The translations under genes and the position numbers were made by a program. The notes beneath the pieces are model-generated. The model made no database searches, was not told where the DNA came from, and saw only the letters and a program-made list of their open reading frames with translations. Positions 9,325-17,292 of a stretch of 64,000 nucleotides of DNA are shown piece after piece (position 1 is the stretch's first letter; each line of letters begins with the position of its first letter). Source of the stretch: Microbacterium hydrocarbonoxydans (GTDB taxonomy: Bacteria; Actinomycetota; Actinomycetes; Actinomycetales; Microbacteriaceae); NCBI RefSeq assembly GCF_011752045.1, contig NZ_JAAKXW010000005.1:62001-126000 (forward strand). The letters are read 5' to 3'.

Positions 9325-9681
9325 TCAGTTCGCGTCGATGTCGCTGGCGTTCCGGGTGCCGATGTCGACCTCGCCGTTCGAGATCATGTCGGCGGTGAGG
9401 AGCGTGATCCCGCCGCTGGAGTTGGCGGAGTTGGCCATCGCGGTGATCCACTCGGGCTGCAGCGGAGGGGGCACGGGGTCGTCGAAGACGAATCGCAGCG
9501 GGATCGACGGATGCAGCCAGATCGTCGATCTGCCTGCGGGATCGCCCTCAGGGTGCCGCCAGGACAGGGTGAAGCTCTCGTTCCGGCGCAGCTTGGTGGC
9601 GATCACCACCTTCAGGTGGGCGAGCGCCAGGTCGTCGATCGGGATCGGCTCCTGGGCATCGTCGTAATACAGCATGCCCAT
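9325..9681 (-). CDS. DUF7882 small protein, paralog 1
   Basis: This 118-residue protein belongs to the small actinobacterial family now called DUF7882, often mislabelled as ATP-dependent DNA ligase in databases. Family marks are M-G-M-L-Y-Y-D at the start, L-A-H-L-K-V-V-I-A-T-K-L-R-R-N-E-S-F-T-L-S-W and the W-L-H-P-S-I-P-L segment. The start at 9681 is preferred over the ATG 18 nt upstream because it matches the family N-terminus and lies 7 nt after TAGCGT, as in leaderless genes. Function unknown. A diverged paralog is encoded in the opposite direction at 9765. Confidence 0.78.
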   Translation of the reverse strand: MGMLYYDDAQEPIPIDDLALAHLKVVIATKLRRNESFTLSWRHPEGDPAGRSTIWLHPSIPLRFVFDDPVPPPLQPEWITAMANSANSSGGITLLTADMISNGEVDIGTRNASDIDAN

Positions 9682-9688
9682 AGGGCCT

Positions 9689-9694
9689 ACGCTA
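9689..9694 (-). promoter_or_regulatory. -10 element for a leaderless DUF7882 transcript
   Basis: TAGCGT on the minus strand ends 7 nt before the ATG at 9681. Confidence 0.5.
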
Positions 9695-9764
9695 CGCATA
9701 GGACCGCCGTTCCGACAGACCCTGTCGGGGCGCGATGCATGAGCCAGAAGGAGGAGCAGCCCGG

Positions 9765-10112
9765 ATGGGAAAGTTCATCTACGAGGGAGATGTGAAGACC
9801 GAGATCGAGGACCGCGCGCTGACGCACCTGCAGCTGGTCATCACCGCCAAGCTCCGCCGCGGCGAGCCCTTCCCCTTCAGCTGGCGCGAGGACGCGAGCG
9901 TCGGCGGCGGCCGGACCACCGTCTGGGTACAGCCGGGCAGCTCGCTCGTCTTCAAGTACTTCGGCAGCCGGCAGCCGGCGATCAACCGGGCCTGGATCGA
10001 GGCGCTCGCGTTCACAGCCAACGCCCCGAGCGGTCTCTACCTGCTCCCCGAGCCGCCGGAGGCCGGCGAGGCCCCTGGCACGGGCGAGGTGCCGGTCACG
10101 CCGCCGCTCTGA
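9765..10112 (+). CDS. DUF7882 small protein, paralog 2
   Basis: This 115-residue protein has the family signature M-G-K-F-I-Y-E-G, L-T-H-L-Q-L-V-I-T-A-K-L-R-R-G-E-P-F-P-F-S-W, followed by W-V-Q-P-G-S-S-L-V-F. The ATG at 9765 is chosen because GAAGGAGGAG precedes it and because family proteins begin with M-G; the frame also opens at 9735. The C-terminus is Pro/Glu-rich. It is divergent from paralog 1 at 9325-9681. Its 3' end overlaps the convergent surE gene by 76 nt. Function unknown. Confidence 0.8.
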   Translation: MGKFIYEGDVKTEIEDRALTHLQLVITAKLRRGEPFPFSWREDASVGGGRTTVWVQPGSSLVFKYFGSRQPAINRAWIEALAFTANAPSGLYLLPEPPEAGEAPGTGEVPVTPPL

Positions 10113-10861
10113 GCGGCGGGCTCGTCGAGAGGGAACGGGCAGGCCGCGACCGAGTCGACCCCGGTGACCGTGACCCACCCGCCTGCGAGGAGGGCGGCAT
10201 CGCTGCCCTCCTCCGGCGTGTTCGGCAGCTCTTCCACGGCGAGGCGTATGTACTGCGCATCGGACTCGGCCATGGTCATCTGGACGATGCCGAACGGGGC
10301 GAGGTGCGCCTCGCGGATGCCGCGCGGATCGGCGGTGTTGGGCACGTTGACGTTGATCACCGTGCCGGCGGGACGCCGCTCGAGCAGGGGCAGCAGGGAG
10401 ATCGCGGCATCCGCTGCCGTCTCCCAGTGGAACACGTCCGGCTTCATGCCGACGTCCAGCGACACGGCGACCGCACGGGCGCCGTTGAGGCCGCCGGTGA
10501 GCGCGGCGCCCACCGTGCCGGAGTGCAGGATGGCGCGCCCGACGTTCGCTCCGTGGTTGACCCCGGAGAGCACGAGGTCCACGGATGCTCCGAAGGCGCC
10601 TCGCGCGGCGATGAGGGCGATGAGGCCGGGCCCGGCGTGCACGGCGTAAGCCGGGACGCCCTCCAGACCCGTCAGCTCCACCGTGTCGACGGCCACGCGA
10701 CCGTCCTCCTCAGCCGCGACGATGGAGGCGCTGGAGCCGCTGGACTGCCGCACGGGCGCGGCGATCACGACGTCCAGCCCCTGCGCCCGCGCGGCCTGCG
10801 CCAGCGCGCTCAGCCCGGGAGCGTCGATGCCGTCATCGTTGGTGATGAGTGCCCGGGTCAT
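10037..10861 (-). CDS. surE: 5'/3'-nucleotidase SurE
   Basis: The 274-residue metal-dependent nucleotidase/phosphatase removes phosphate from nucleoside monophosphates and is linked to stationary-phase survival. It begins with the hallmark metal site A-L-I-T-N-D-D-G-I-D-A-P-G-L; other family segments are V-V-I-A-A-P, the L-S-G-V-N-H-G-A-N loop and S-G-T-V-G-A-A-L. The C-terminal 25 residues are Gly/Ser/Pro-rich and antisense to the DUF7882 gene. The ATG overlaps the stop of the upstream sugar kinase gene (ATGA), so SurE is coupled to it and probably under the same GTCAATCCCCT promoter at 12030-12040. Confidence 0.92.
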   Translation of the reverse strand: MTRALITNDDGIDAPGLSALAQAARAQGLDVVIAAPVRQSSGSSASIVAAEEDGRVAVDTVELTGLEGVPAYAVHAGPGLIALIAARGAFGASVDLVLSGVNHGANVGRAILHSGTVGAALTGGLNGARAVAVSLDVGMKPDVFHWETAADAAISLLPLLERRPAGTVINVNVPNTADPRGIREAHLAPFGIVQMTMAESDAQYIRLAVEELPNTPEEGSDAALLAGGWVTVTGVDSVAACPFPLDEPAAQSGGVTGTSPVPGASPASGGSGSR

Positions 10862-11952
10862 GACGTCTCCTCCTCGGATGCGGATGCGGATGCGGATGCG
10901 GATGCGGATGCGGATGCGGATGCGGACTCGGATGCGGATGCGGACCCTGACGACGGCGGGGCCTGGCCGGGGTCGGCGAGGGCGGCGAGCCCGTCGGGGC
11001 TCACCGCGCCGGCGTCGGCATCCGTCGTCCCGCCTCCGCTCCGGTCGTGCACGGCGACCTCCTCGCGCAGCTTCAGGATCGTCGCGACGTCACCGGTGCC
11101 GAGTCCGTGCCGGGTGACGTTCAACGCGCCCGCGGCCGCGCCCAGTGCGATCGACGCCCGCACGGTGTCGCCCCTCGCCAGCCCGGCCGCCACGCCGGCG
11201 GTCAGGGAGTCTCCCGCGCCCCGCCTCTCGTTCTCCTCCAGCCTCGGAGGCACCACCTCGGCGATGCCGTGCTCGTCGAGCAGCAGCAGCGGCTCCGCGG
11301 CCCTCGTGGCGATGACGACCCCGGCGCCGCGCGCGCGCAGCTCCCTCATCGCCGCCATGACGGCGGGGATGGAATCGTCCGCCGCGAGCCCGGCGTCGAC
11401 GAGCTCCTCATGGCTGACCTTGACGACGTCGACACGTCCGGAGACGACCGCGTCCAGACGGTCGCCGGCCAGGTCGGCGAGCACCGTGCGGCCGTCGTCG
11501 CGGAGGTCGATCGCAAGACGGCGGTAGACGTCGGCCGGCACCGCCGTCTCGCCGGCGGGGCCGCTGAGGATCACCACCCTCGACTCCGCGGCGGTGCGCA
11601 GCACGGCGCCGTACAGGTCGTCGAGCTCGTGCCGGCCGAGCGGGTCGCCCTCCTCCTCGGCGATCACGACCCGCTCGCCGCCGCGGCGGTCGTGCAGGTA
11701 GGCGGACCCGCGCCCGGAGCGCTCGATCGCGACGACCTCGATCTCCTCGTCCTCGAGCAGATGCCGCAGGACGACGCCGACCTCGCCGGTCAGCACGCAG
11801 CACAGCGTCACGGTCGTGTCCAGCCGCCGCAGCATGCGCGCCTGCCAGACGCCCTGGCCCCCGGCGTGGACGTGGATCTCCGATCCCTGCGGATGGTCCT
11901 CGATCGTGACCGTCAGGGTCGGCGACGGCGCGAAGATCGTCACATCGCTCAT
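10858..11952 (-). CDS. PfkB-family carbohydrate kinase (1-phosphofructokinase-like) with Ser-Ala repeat tail
   Basis: The 364-residue protein has the PfkB layout seen in 1-phosphofructokinases: an opening T-I-F-A-P-S-P-T-L-T-V, a G-G-Q-G-V-W-Q-A-R glycine segment where most members have G-G-K-G-x-N-x-A, and the catalytic region R-G-A-G-D-S-L-T-A-G. The Lys/Asn changes in the first motif mean the substrate may not be a fructose phosphate. The last 60 residues are acidic and low-complexity and include a Ser-Ala run encoded by a GGATGC hexamer repeat. It is divergent from the Rieske oxidoreductase gene and coupled to surE downstream. Confidence 0.82.
   Translation of the reverse strand: MSDVTIFAPSPTLTVTIEDHPQGSEIHVHAGGQGVWQARMLRRLDTTVTLCCVLTGEVGVVLRHLLEDEEIEVVAIERSGRGSAYLHDRRGGERVVIAEEEGDPLGRHELDDLYGAVLRTAAESRVVILSGPAGETAVPADVYRRLAIDLRDDGRTVLADLAGDRLDAVVSGRVDVVKVSHEELVDAGLAADDSIPAVMAAMRELRARGAGVVIATRAAEPLLLLDEHGIAEVVPPRLEENERRGAGDSLTAGVAAGLARGDTVRASIALGAAAGALNVTRHGLGTGDVATILKLREEVAVHDRSGGGTTDADAGAVSPDGLAALADPGQAPPSSGSASASESASASASASASASASASEEETS
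10876..10947. repeat. In-frame hexanucleotide tandem repeat GGATGC
   Basis: Eight perfect GGATGC units (10876-10923) are followed by GGACTC, two more perfect units and GGACCC. Read on the minus strand within the kinase gene they encode alternating Ser-Ala with one Ser-Glu. The length can change by slippage without shifting the frame. Confidence 0.95.
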
Positions 11953-12029
11953 CTGGCACCTCCTGTTCGCGGCCTGGGCCTCGTTCCGGCGGATGCCTGC
12001 ACGGTACCGGGGCGGCAGGACGGCCCCGA

Positions 12030-12040
12030 AGGGGATTGAC
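12030..12040 (-). promoter_or_regulatory. GTCAAYCCCCT stress promoter element, kinase-surE operon
   Basis: The minus strand reads GTCAATCCCCT, then after 23 nt TACCGT (12006-12001), a good -10, then a 48-nt leader to the kinase ATG at 11952. It faces away from the copy at 12068-12078. Confidence 0.72.
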
Positions 12041-12067
12041 CGACCGCGGCATCCGTCCTACAGGGCT

Positions 12068-12078
12068 GTCAACCCCCT
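12068..12078 (+). promoter_or_regulatory. GTCAAYCCCCT stress promoter element, Rieske oxidoreductase operon
   Basis: GTCAACCCCCT, then after 22 nt GAGGAT (12101-12106). The first gene starts at 12178, leaving a leader of about 70 nt that contains the 20-bp tandem duplication at 12129-12168. Confidence 0.7.
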
Positions 12079-12128
12079 GCCGTGCTCCGCCGCTCCCGGC
12101 GAGGATCGCGATCGGGCCCCCGGTCCGC

Positions 12129-12168
12129 CGAGGGCGCGACAGGAACGTCGAGGGCGCGACAGGAACGG
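12129..12168. repeat. 20-bp tandem duplication in an operon leader
   Basis: CGAGGGCGCGACAGGAACGT is followed directly by a second copy differing only in the last base (19 of 20 identical). The second copy overlaps the ribosome-site region of the gene at 12178, so the duplication lies in the 5' untranslated leader. Confidence 0.9.
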
Positions 12169-12177
12169 AGGCCGGTG

Positions 12178-13689
12178 ATGGACGGGAACCGTGAGCGATC
12201 TCTCTGGCGGGAGACGTCTCCGCTGATCGAGACGGATGCCGACCTGCCGATCGACGCCGACGTCGTCGTCGTCGGCGCCGGGCTGGCCGGGGCCGCCACG
12301 ACCCTGATGCTGAGCAGCCGCGGTCACCGGGTCGCGCTCCTGGAGGCGCATCGCGTGGGCGCGCGGACCACAGGCGACAGCACCGCGAAGCTCAGCCTGC
12401 TGCAGGGCACGACGCTGAGCGCCGTGCTGGAGGGCTCTGGACCCGCGACCCTGCGCGCCTACGCGCAGGGGAACGAGCACGCCCAGCTGTGGCTCCGCGA
12501 CCGCCTGCACGGCACCGGCGCCGAGGAGCGGCGCACCGCATACACCTACGCCACCGGCCCCGAGGGCGACGAGGCTCTGCGCCGCGAATCCGCCGCCTGC
12601 GCCCTCGCCGGGATCAGCGCGCGGCTGGAGGGGCCCGGTGACATCGGGCTCCCGTTCCCGGTGACGAGCTCTCTCTCCCTGCCGGACCAGTCGCAGCTGC
12701 ATCCCATGGCCGTTCTCGCGCAGCTGCTCCGTGACGCCCGGCGGCACGGAGCGGCCGTCGTGGAGAACTGCCGGCTGACGGCCGTGCACGACGAGGCCGA
12801 GGGGCTCGTGATCGAGACGCCGCGGCGCACGATGCGGACCAGACTTCTCATCCTCACCACCGGCTTCCCCGCCCTCGACCGGAACGCGTTCTTCGCACAG
12901 CTCACGCCGTCGCGGCAGTTCGTCGTCTCCTACCGGCTGCCGGACGGCATCGATCCGCCCGAAGGCATGTACCTGTCGGCCGACCCGGTCACCCGGTCGC
13001 TGCGCACCGCCCGCGGCGCGGACGGCGAGACGCTGCTGCTCGTCGGCGGGGACTCCTACGTGCCAGGACGCGATCCCGAGACCGCGGAGCGGCTGGCGTC
13101 CATCGACCGCTGGACGACGGAGACGTTCCCCGGTGCGAGCCGGACCCGGTGGTGGGCGGCGCAGGACTACCGCATGGCGAACGGACGCCCGTTCATGGGC
13201 CGCGTCGCCGGCCACGCAGGCCGGGTGCTCGCGGCCACCGGCTTCGCCAAGTGGGGGATGACCAACGCCGTGGCCGCCGCGATGGCGCTCGCCGGACACG
13301 CCGAAGACGATCCGCCCGCCTGGGCGGCGCCCTTCGCCGAGCTGAGCACGGGGCGTCACGGCGCTGCGGAGATGGTGAAGGCGAACGCCTCCGTGGCGGC
13401 GGGGCTGGCGCGCGGCTGGGTGAACCCGGAGCAGTCGTACCCGGATGCCGGTGACGGCGTGCGGGCGCGGATCCGCCGTCGCGGGATCACCCCGGTCGCG
13501 GAGAGCCAGGTCGACGGCCGCGTCTGCGCGGTGTCGGCCGTGTGCACGCATCTCGGCGGGATCGTGCGCTGGAACAGCGCCGAGCGCACCTGGGACTGCC
13601 CGCTGCACGGGTCTCGCTTCGCCCCTGACGGGAAGGTGCTCGAGGGGCCGGCACAGCGGAATCTGGCGCAGAAGGGGCGGAGCGCATGA
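12178..13689 (+). CDS. FAD-dependent oxidoreductase with C-terminal Rieske domain
   Basis: The 503-residue protein joins a DadA-like flavin oxidoreductase (residues about 20-400, with the dinucleotide motif V-G-A-G-L-A-G-A and a C-terminal A-T-G-F-A-K-W-G-M-T segment) to a Rieske [2Fe-2S] domain (about 415-500) with ligands C-T-H-L-G-G and C-P-L-H-G-S-R-F. Such proteins are common in actinobacteria and bacilli near stress genes; the substrate is unknown. The ATG at 12178 follows GGAG, with an in-frame GTG just before it. It heads an operon in which each stop overlaps the next start. Confidence 0.87.
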   Translation: MDGNRERSLWRETSPLIETDADLPIDADVVVVGAGLAGAATTLMLSSRGHRVALLEAHRVGARTTGDSTAKLSLLQGTTLSAVLEGSGPATLRAYAQGNEHAQLWLRDRLHGTGAEERRTAYTYATGPEGDEALRRESAACALAGISARLEGPGDIGLPFPVTSSLSLPDQSQLHPMAVLAQLLRDARRHGAAVVENCRLTAVHDEAEGLVIETPRRTMRTRLLILTTGFPALDRNAFFAQLTPSRQFVVSYRLPDGIDPPEGMYLSADPVTRSLRTARGADGETLLLVGGDSYVPGRDPETAERLASIDRWTTETFPGASRTRWWAAQDYRMANGRPFMGRVAGHAGRVLAATGFAKWGMTNAVAAAMALAGHAEDDPPAWAAPFAELSTGRHGAAEMVKANASVAAGLARGWVNPEQSYPDAGDGVRARIRRRGITPVAESQVDGRVCAVSAVCTHLGGIVRWNSAERTWDCPLHGSRFAPDGKVLEGPAQRNLAQKGRSA

Positions 13690-14645
13690 CGGTGATCGGC
13701 TACCACGCCTCCCACGAGCAGCTCCCGCCCGGGATGCTCCTGACCGCGGTGCGTCTTGCCGAAGCGGTCGGCTTCGACGCCGCCATGTGCTCCGACCATC
13801 TCGCTCCGTGGAGCAGGGCGCAGGGCGAGTCGGGCTACGCATGGAGCTGGATCGGCGCCGCCCTGGCGCGCACGGACTTCCCGATCGGGATGGTCACGGC
13901 CCCCGGTCAGCGCTACCACCCGGTGATCACGGCGCAGGCGATGGCGACCCTCGAGGAGATGTTCCCCGGACGCTTCTGGGCGGCGCTCGGCAGTGGCGAG
14001 GCCCTGAACGAGCACGTCACCGGCGACCCGTGGCCGCCCAAGGCGGAGCGGGAGGCGCGGCTGCGCGACTGCGTGAGCGTGATCCGCCGCCTGCTCGCGG
14101 GAGACCGGGTGAGCGTGGACGCCCGCATCCGGGTGCATGAGGCGCGGATCTGGAGTCTGCCGGCCTCGCCGCCGCCGCTGCTCGGCGCCGCGGTGAGCCC
14201 GGGCACGGCGCAGTGGGCGGCGGAGTGGGCGGACGGGCTGATCACCGTGGGATCCGACCCCGCCGCGACAGCGGAGGTGCGGGCCGCCTACCGGCAGGCG
14301 TCGGGCCTCGGTCCGACGGTGCTCCAGCTGCACCTGAGTCTGGAGGACTCGGAGGACAGCGCACTGCAGGTCGCGCAGGAGCAGTGGGTGCACGCCACGG
14401 CTCCCGCGGACCGGATGTGGGACCTGCGCCAGCCCGAGGACTTCGAGGCCCTCGCGGATCCCACCGAGGAGAAGCTGAGGAGTGCGGTGCTCATCGGCTG
14501 CGATGCCGAGGACGTGGCGCGCCGCATCGCCGAGGCCGCCGGCGGGTTCGACGAGGTGTACCTGCACCATGTCGGCACCGACCAGGCGGCGTTTCTCCGG
14601 CGGTGCGAGTCCGAGCTGCTCCCGGCGCTGCGGAGCCGGCTGTGA
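13686..14645 (+). CDS. LLM-class flavin oxidoreductase, TIGR03885-like
   Basis: This 319-residue luciferase-like monooxygenase begins I-G-Y-H-A-S-H-E-Q and contains D-A-A-M-C-S-D-H-L-A-P-W and A-L-G-S-G-E-A-L-N-E, a set I associate with the TIGR03885 subgroup thought not to use F420. It probably uses FMN and acts as a monooxygenase or dehydrogenase on an unknown substrate. The ATG overlaps the preceding TGA and its own TGA overlaps the next GTG, so it is made together with the Rieske oxidoreductase and the amylase-family enzyme. Confidence 0.85.
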   Translation: MTVIGYHASHEQLPPGMLLTAVRLAEAVGFDAAMCSDHLAPWSRAQGESGYAWSWIGAALARTDFPIGMVTAPGQRYHPVITAQAMATLEEMFPGRFWAALGSGEALNEHVTGDPWPPKAEREARLRDCVSVIRRLLAGDRVSVDARIRVHEARIWSLPASPPPLLGAAVSPGTAQWAAEWADGLITVGSDPAATAEVRAAYRQASGLGPTVLQLHLSLEDSEDSALQVAQEQWVHATAPADRMWDLRQPEDFEALADPTEEKLRSAVLIGCDAEDVARRIAEAAGGFDEVYLHHVGTDQAAFLRRCESELLPALRSRL

Positions 14646-16282
14646 GACCCGCGGACACCAGCGACCTGTGGTGGCGCACCGCCGTGATCTACTGCCTCGA
14701 CGTGGAGACCTTCCAGGACTCCGACGGCGACGGCGTGGGCGACCTCGAGGGGCTCGCGAACCGCGTCGACTATCTGGCGGACCTCGGCATCACCTGCCTC
14801 TGGCTGATGCCCTTCCAGCCCACGCGCGACCGCGACGACGGTTACGACATCACCGACTTCTACGGCGTGGACCCCCGGCTCGGCGATCTCGGGCACGTCG
14901 TCGAGCTCCTGCGAATAGCCCACGGTCGCGGCCTGCGCGTGATCGTCGACCTCGTGGTGAACCACACCTCGGACCGGCATCCGTGGTTCGTCGCCGCCCG
15001 CCGTTCCCCCTCCTCCCCCTACCGCGACTACTACGTGTGGCGCGACCGCCCGCCGCGCGGGGCGAAGAACCTCGTGTTCCCGGGCGAGGAGCACAGCGTC
15101 TGGGAGAAGGACGAGCGCAGCGGCCAGTACTACCTGCACAGCTTCTACCGGCATCAGCCGGACCTGAACCTCGCGAACCCCTCGGTCCGCGCCGAGATCG
15201 CTCGGATCATCGGCTTCTGGACGCAGCTGGGCGTGGACGGCTTCCGGATCGACGCCGTGCCGTTCCTCATCCAGCATCCGGGAGGGCCGGAGACGGCAGA
15301 CCCGCACGACTTCCTCCGTGAGCTGCACCGCTTCGTCAAGCGCCGCCAGGGGAGTGCGGCGCTGCTCGGCGAGGTGAATCTCCCGCACAGGGCCCAGCTG
15401 GACTACTTCGGGAAGAAGGGAGCGGAGCTCGATCTGCAGTTCGACTTCGAGACCATGCAGGCGTGCTTCCTCTCCTTCGTGCGGCATGACGCCCGGCCCG
15501 TCGCGGCCGTGCTGCGCGCACGACCGGAGGTGGACGTGAGCCAGGGCTGGGCGATGTTCCTGCGCAACCATGACGAGCTCACCCTGGATCAGCTCAGCGA
15601 GGACGAGCGGCAGGAGGTGTTCGAGGACCTCGCTCCCGACGAGCGGCAGCGCGTCTACGGCCGCGGGATCGTGCGCCGCCTCGCCCCCATGCTGCGCGGC
15701 GACCCGCGGCGGCTGCGGATGGCGTACAGCCTGATGTTCGCCCTGCCGGGCACCCCCGCGCTCTTCTACGGCGAGGAGATCGGCATGGGGGAGGTGCCGG
15801 GGCTGGGCGACCGGACGGCGGTGCGCACCCCCATGCAGTGGCGCCCCGAGCGCAAGGGCGGCTTCTCGACGGCGCCGGTGTCCCGCCGGCGGAGGGAGCT
15901 GGCGGAGAGCGGGTACGGGCCGGAGCACGTGAACGTGCACGAGCAGCAGCGCGACCCTGATTCCCTGCTGTCCTTCCTCCGGATGCTCATCACCCGCTAC
16001 CGGGAGGCGCCGGAGATCGCATGGGGCTCCGTCGCGGTGCTCGACGTGGACGCCCCTGCCGTCCTCGCGCACACGCTCGGCGCGGGCGGAGCGGTCTTCC
16101 TCGCTCTGCACAACTTCGGCGACGAGCCCTGCCGGGTCTCGCTGCGCGCCGGGGCCGTGGGCGGCACCAGGCTCGACGATCTCCTGTCGTCGGCGCCGCC
16201 CGTGGTCGCCGGACGCGACGGCTTCGCGATCGACCTCGACGCCTACGGGTACCGGTGGCTGCGGGTCGTGGACGGAGGCTGA
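14642..16282 (+). CDS. GH13 alpha-amylase family enzyme, trehalose synthase-like
   Basis: This 546-residue GH13 protein most resembles trehalose synthase (TreS), which interconverts maltose and trehalose. Visible conserved regions are D-L-V-V-N-H-T-S, the nucleophile Asp in D-G-F-R-I-D-A-V-P, the acid Glu in L-L-G-E-V-N, and R-N-H-D-E-L-T-L. The N-terminus W-W-R-T-A-V-I-Y-C-L-D-V-E is close to the TreS start W-x-x-A-V-I-Y-E-x-x-V, but this paralog may have another specificity. No maltokinase domain is attached. The GTG start at 14642 overlaps the previous stop. Confidence 0.83.
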   Translation: MRPADTSDLWWRTAVIYCLDVETFQDSDGDGVGDLEGLANRVDYLADLGITCLWLMPFQPTRDRDDGYDITDFYGVDPRLGDLGHVVELLRIAHGRGLRVIVDLVVNHTSDRHPWFVAARRSPSSPYRDYYVWRDRPPRGAKNLVFPGEEHSVWEKDERSGQYYLHSFYRHQPDLNLANPSVRAEIARIIGFWTQLGVDGFRIDAVPFLIQHPGGPETADPHDFLRELHRFVKRRQGSAALLGEVNLPHRAQLDYFGKKGAELDLQFDFETMQACFLSFVRHDARPVAAVLRARPEVDVSQGWAMFLRNHDELTLDQLSEDERQEVFEDLAPDERQRVYGRGIVRRLAPMLRGDPRRLRMAYSLMFALPGTPALFYGEEIGMGEVPGLGDRTAVRTPMQWRPERKGGFSTAPVSRRRRELAESGYGPEHVNVHEQQRDPDSLLSFLRMLITRYREAPEIAWGSVAVLDVDAPAVLAHTLGAGGAVFLALHNFGDEPCRVSLRAGAVGGTRLDDLLSSAPPVVAGRDGFAIDLDAYGYRWLRVVDGG

Positions 16283-16305
16283 GGGGCGAGGCCCTCGGCG
16301 CCCGT

Positions 16306-16316
16306 GTCAACCCCCT
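16306..16316 (+). promoter_or_regulatory. GTCAAYCCCCT stress promoter element, SDR gene
   Basis: GTCAACCCCCT, then after 23 nt GAGGCT (16340-16345), then a 36-nt leader to the ATG at 16382 with a GGAGGAGAG ribosome site. Confidence 0.7.
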
Positions 16317-16381
16317 GGCCGCACGGCGTCGCGACCGGAGAGGCTCGGGGGACGCCAACGGAACCGTCACGGAGGAGAGCC

Positions 16382-17266
16382 ATGACCGCGAACATCCCCG
16401 ACCCCCGGCACGCGCACCGCGCGGAGGGCTTCCCCGCCCAGCACCAGGACCAGCCGGGACTCACGGACGAGACCCGACCGGAGCCGGACCACGGCGAGGA
16501 GAGCTACGTCGGGCACGGCCGCCTCGAGGGCCGGCGTGCGCTCATCACCGGCGGCGACTCCGGCATCGGCCGCGCGGTCGCCATCGCCTTCGCCCGTGAG
16601 GGCGCCGACGTCGCGATCGTGCACATGCCCTCGGAGCAGGCGGACGCCGACGACACGCTCGCCCTCGTCCGCGAGGCCGGGCGCACCGGCGTGAGCATCG
16701 CCGGCGACGTGCGCGACGAGGCCTTCGCCACCGAGGCCGTGCACGAGGCGAGGCGCACGCTCGGCGGCCTCGACGTGCTCGTGCTCAACGCCGCCTACCA
16801 GCACGACATCGAAGGCTTCGAGTCGCTCAGCACCGAGCGGATGCGGCGGGTGTTCGACACGAACCTCGCGGGTCTTCTCTTCTCCGCGCGGGCCGCCTAT
16901 CCGGACCTCGAACCCGGCGCGAGCATCATCGTGACGGCATCCGTCCAGGCGTTCCAGCCGTCGCCGGGACTCATCGACTACGCGATGACGAAGGCGGCGC
17001 AGGTGGCCTTCGTCAAGGCCCTGGCCGAGGAGGCGGGGAAGAAGGGCATCCGCGTGAACGCGGTCGCCCCTGGCCCGATCTGGACGCCGCTGATCCCCGC
17101 CACCGGCTGGGATGCCGAGCGGCTGGCCACCTTCGGCGCGGACACCCCGCTCGGCCGTGCGGGACAGCCGGCGGAGCTCGCCGGCGCGTATGTGTACCTC
17201 GCTTCCGCGGAGTCGTCGTATGTGTCGGGAGCGGTGCTCGCGGTGACCGGCGGCAAGCACCTCTGA
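16382..17266 (+). CDS. SDR oxidoreductase of the general-stress-protein 39 type
   Basis: The 294-residue short-chain dehydrogenase has an N-terminal extension of about 45 residues (P-A-Q-H-Q-D-Q-P-G) found in the GSP39/YhdF-type stress SDRs, the nucleotide site T-G-G-D-S-G-I-G, N-A-A-Y and the catalytic pair Ser in V-T-A-S-V and Y-A-M-T-K. It ends in V-T-G-G-K-H-L, typical of that group. Family members are induced by general stress in Bacillus, which agrees with the GTCAACCCCCT promoter here. Substrate unknown. Confidence 0.88.
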   Translation: MTANIPDPRHAHRAEGFPAQHQDQPGLTDETRPEPDHGEESYVGHGRLEGRRALITGGDSGIGRAVAIAFAREGADVAIVHMPSEQADADDTLALVREAGRTGVSIAGDVRDEAFATEAVHEARRTLGGLDVLVLNAAYQHDIEGFESLSTERMRRVFDTNLAGLLFSARAAYPDLEPGASIIVTASVQAFQPSPGLIDYAMTKAAQVAFVKALAEEAGKKGIRVNAVAPGPIWTPLIPATGWDAERLATFGADTPLGRAGQPAELAGAYVYLASAESSYVSGAVLAVTGGKHL

Positions 17267-17280
17267 CCGCGGGCGGCCCC

Positions 17281-17286
17281 TAGGCT
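17281..17286 (+). promoter_or_regulatory. -10 element for a leaderless exporter transcript
   Basis: TAGGCT ends 6 nt before the GTG start at 17293; there is no separate Shine-Dalgarno-to-start spacing. Confidence 0.55.
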
Positions 17287-17292
17287 GGAGGG

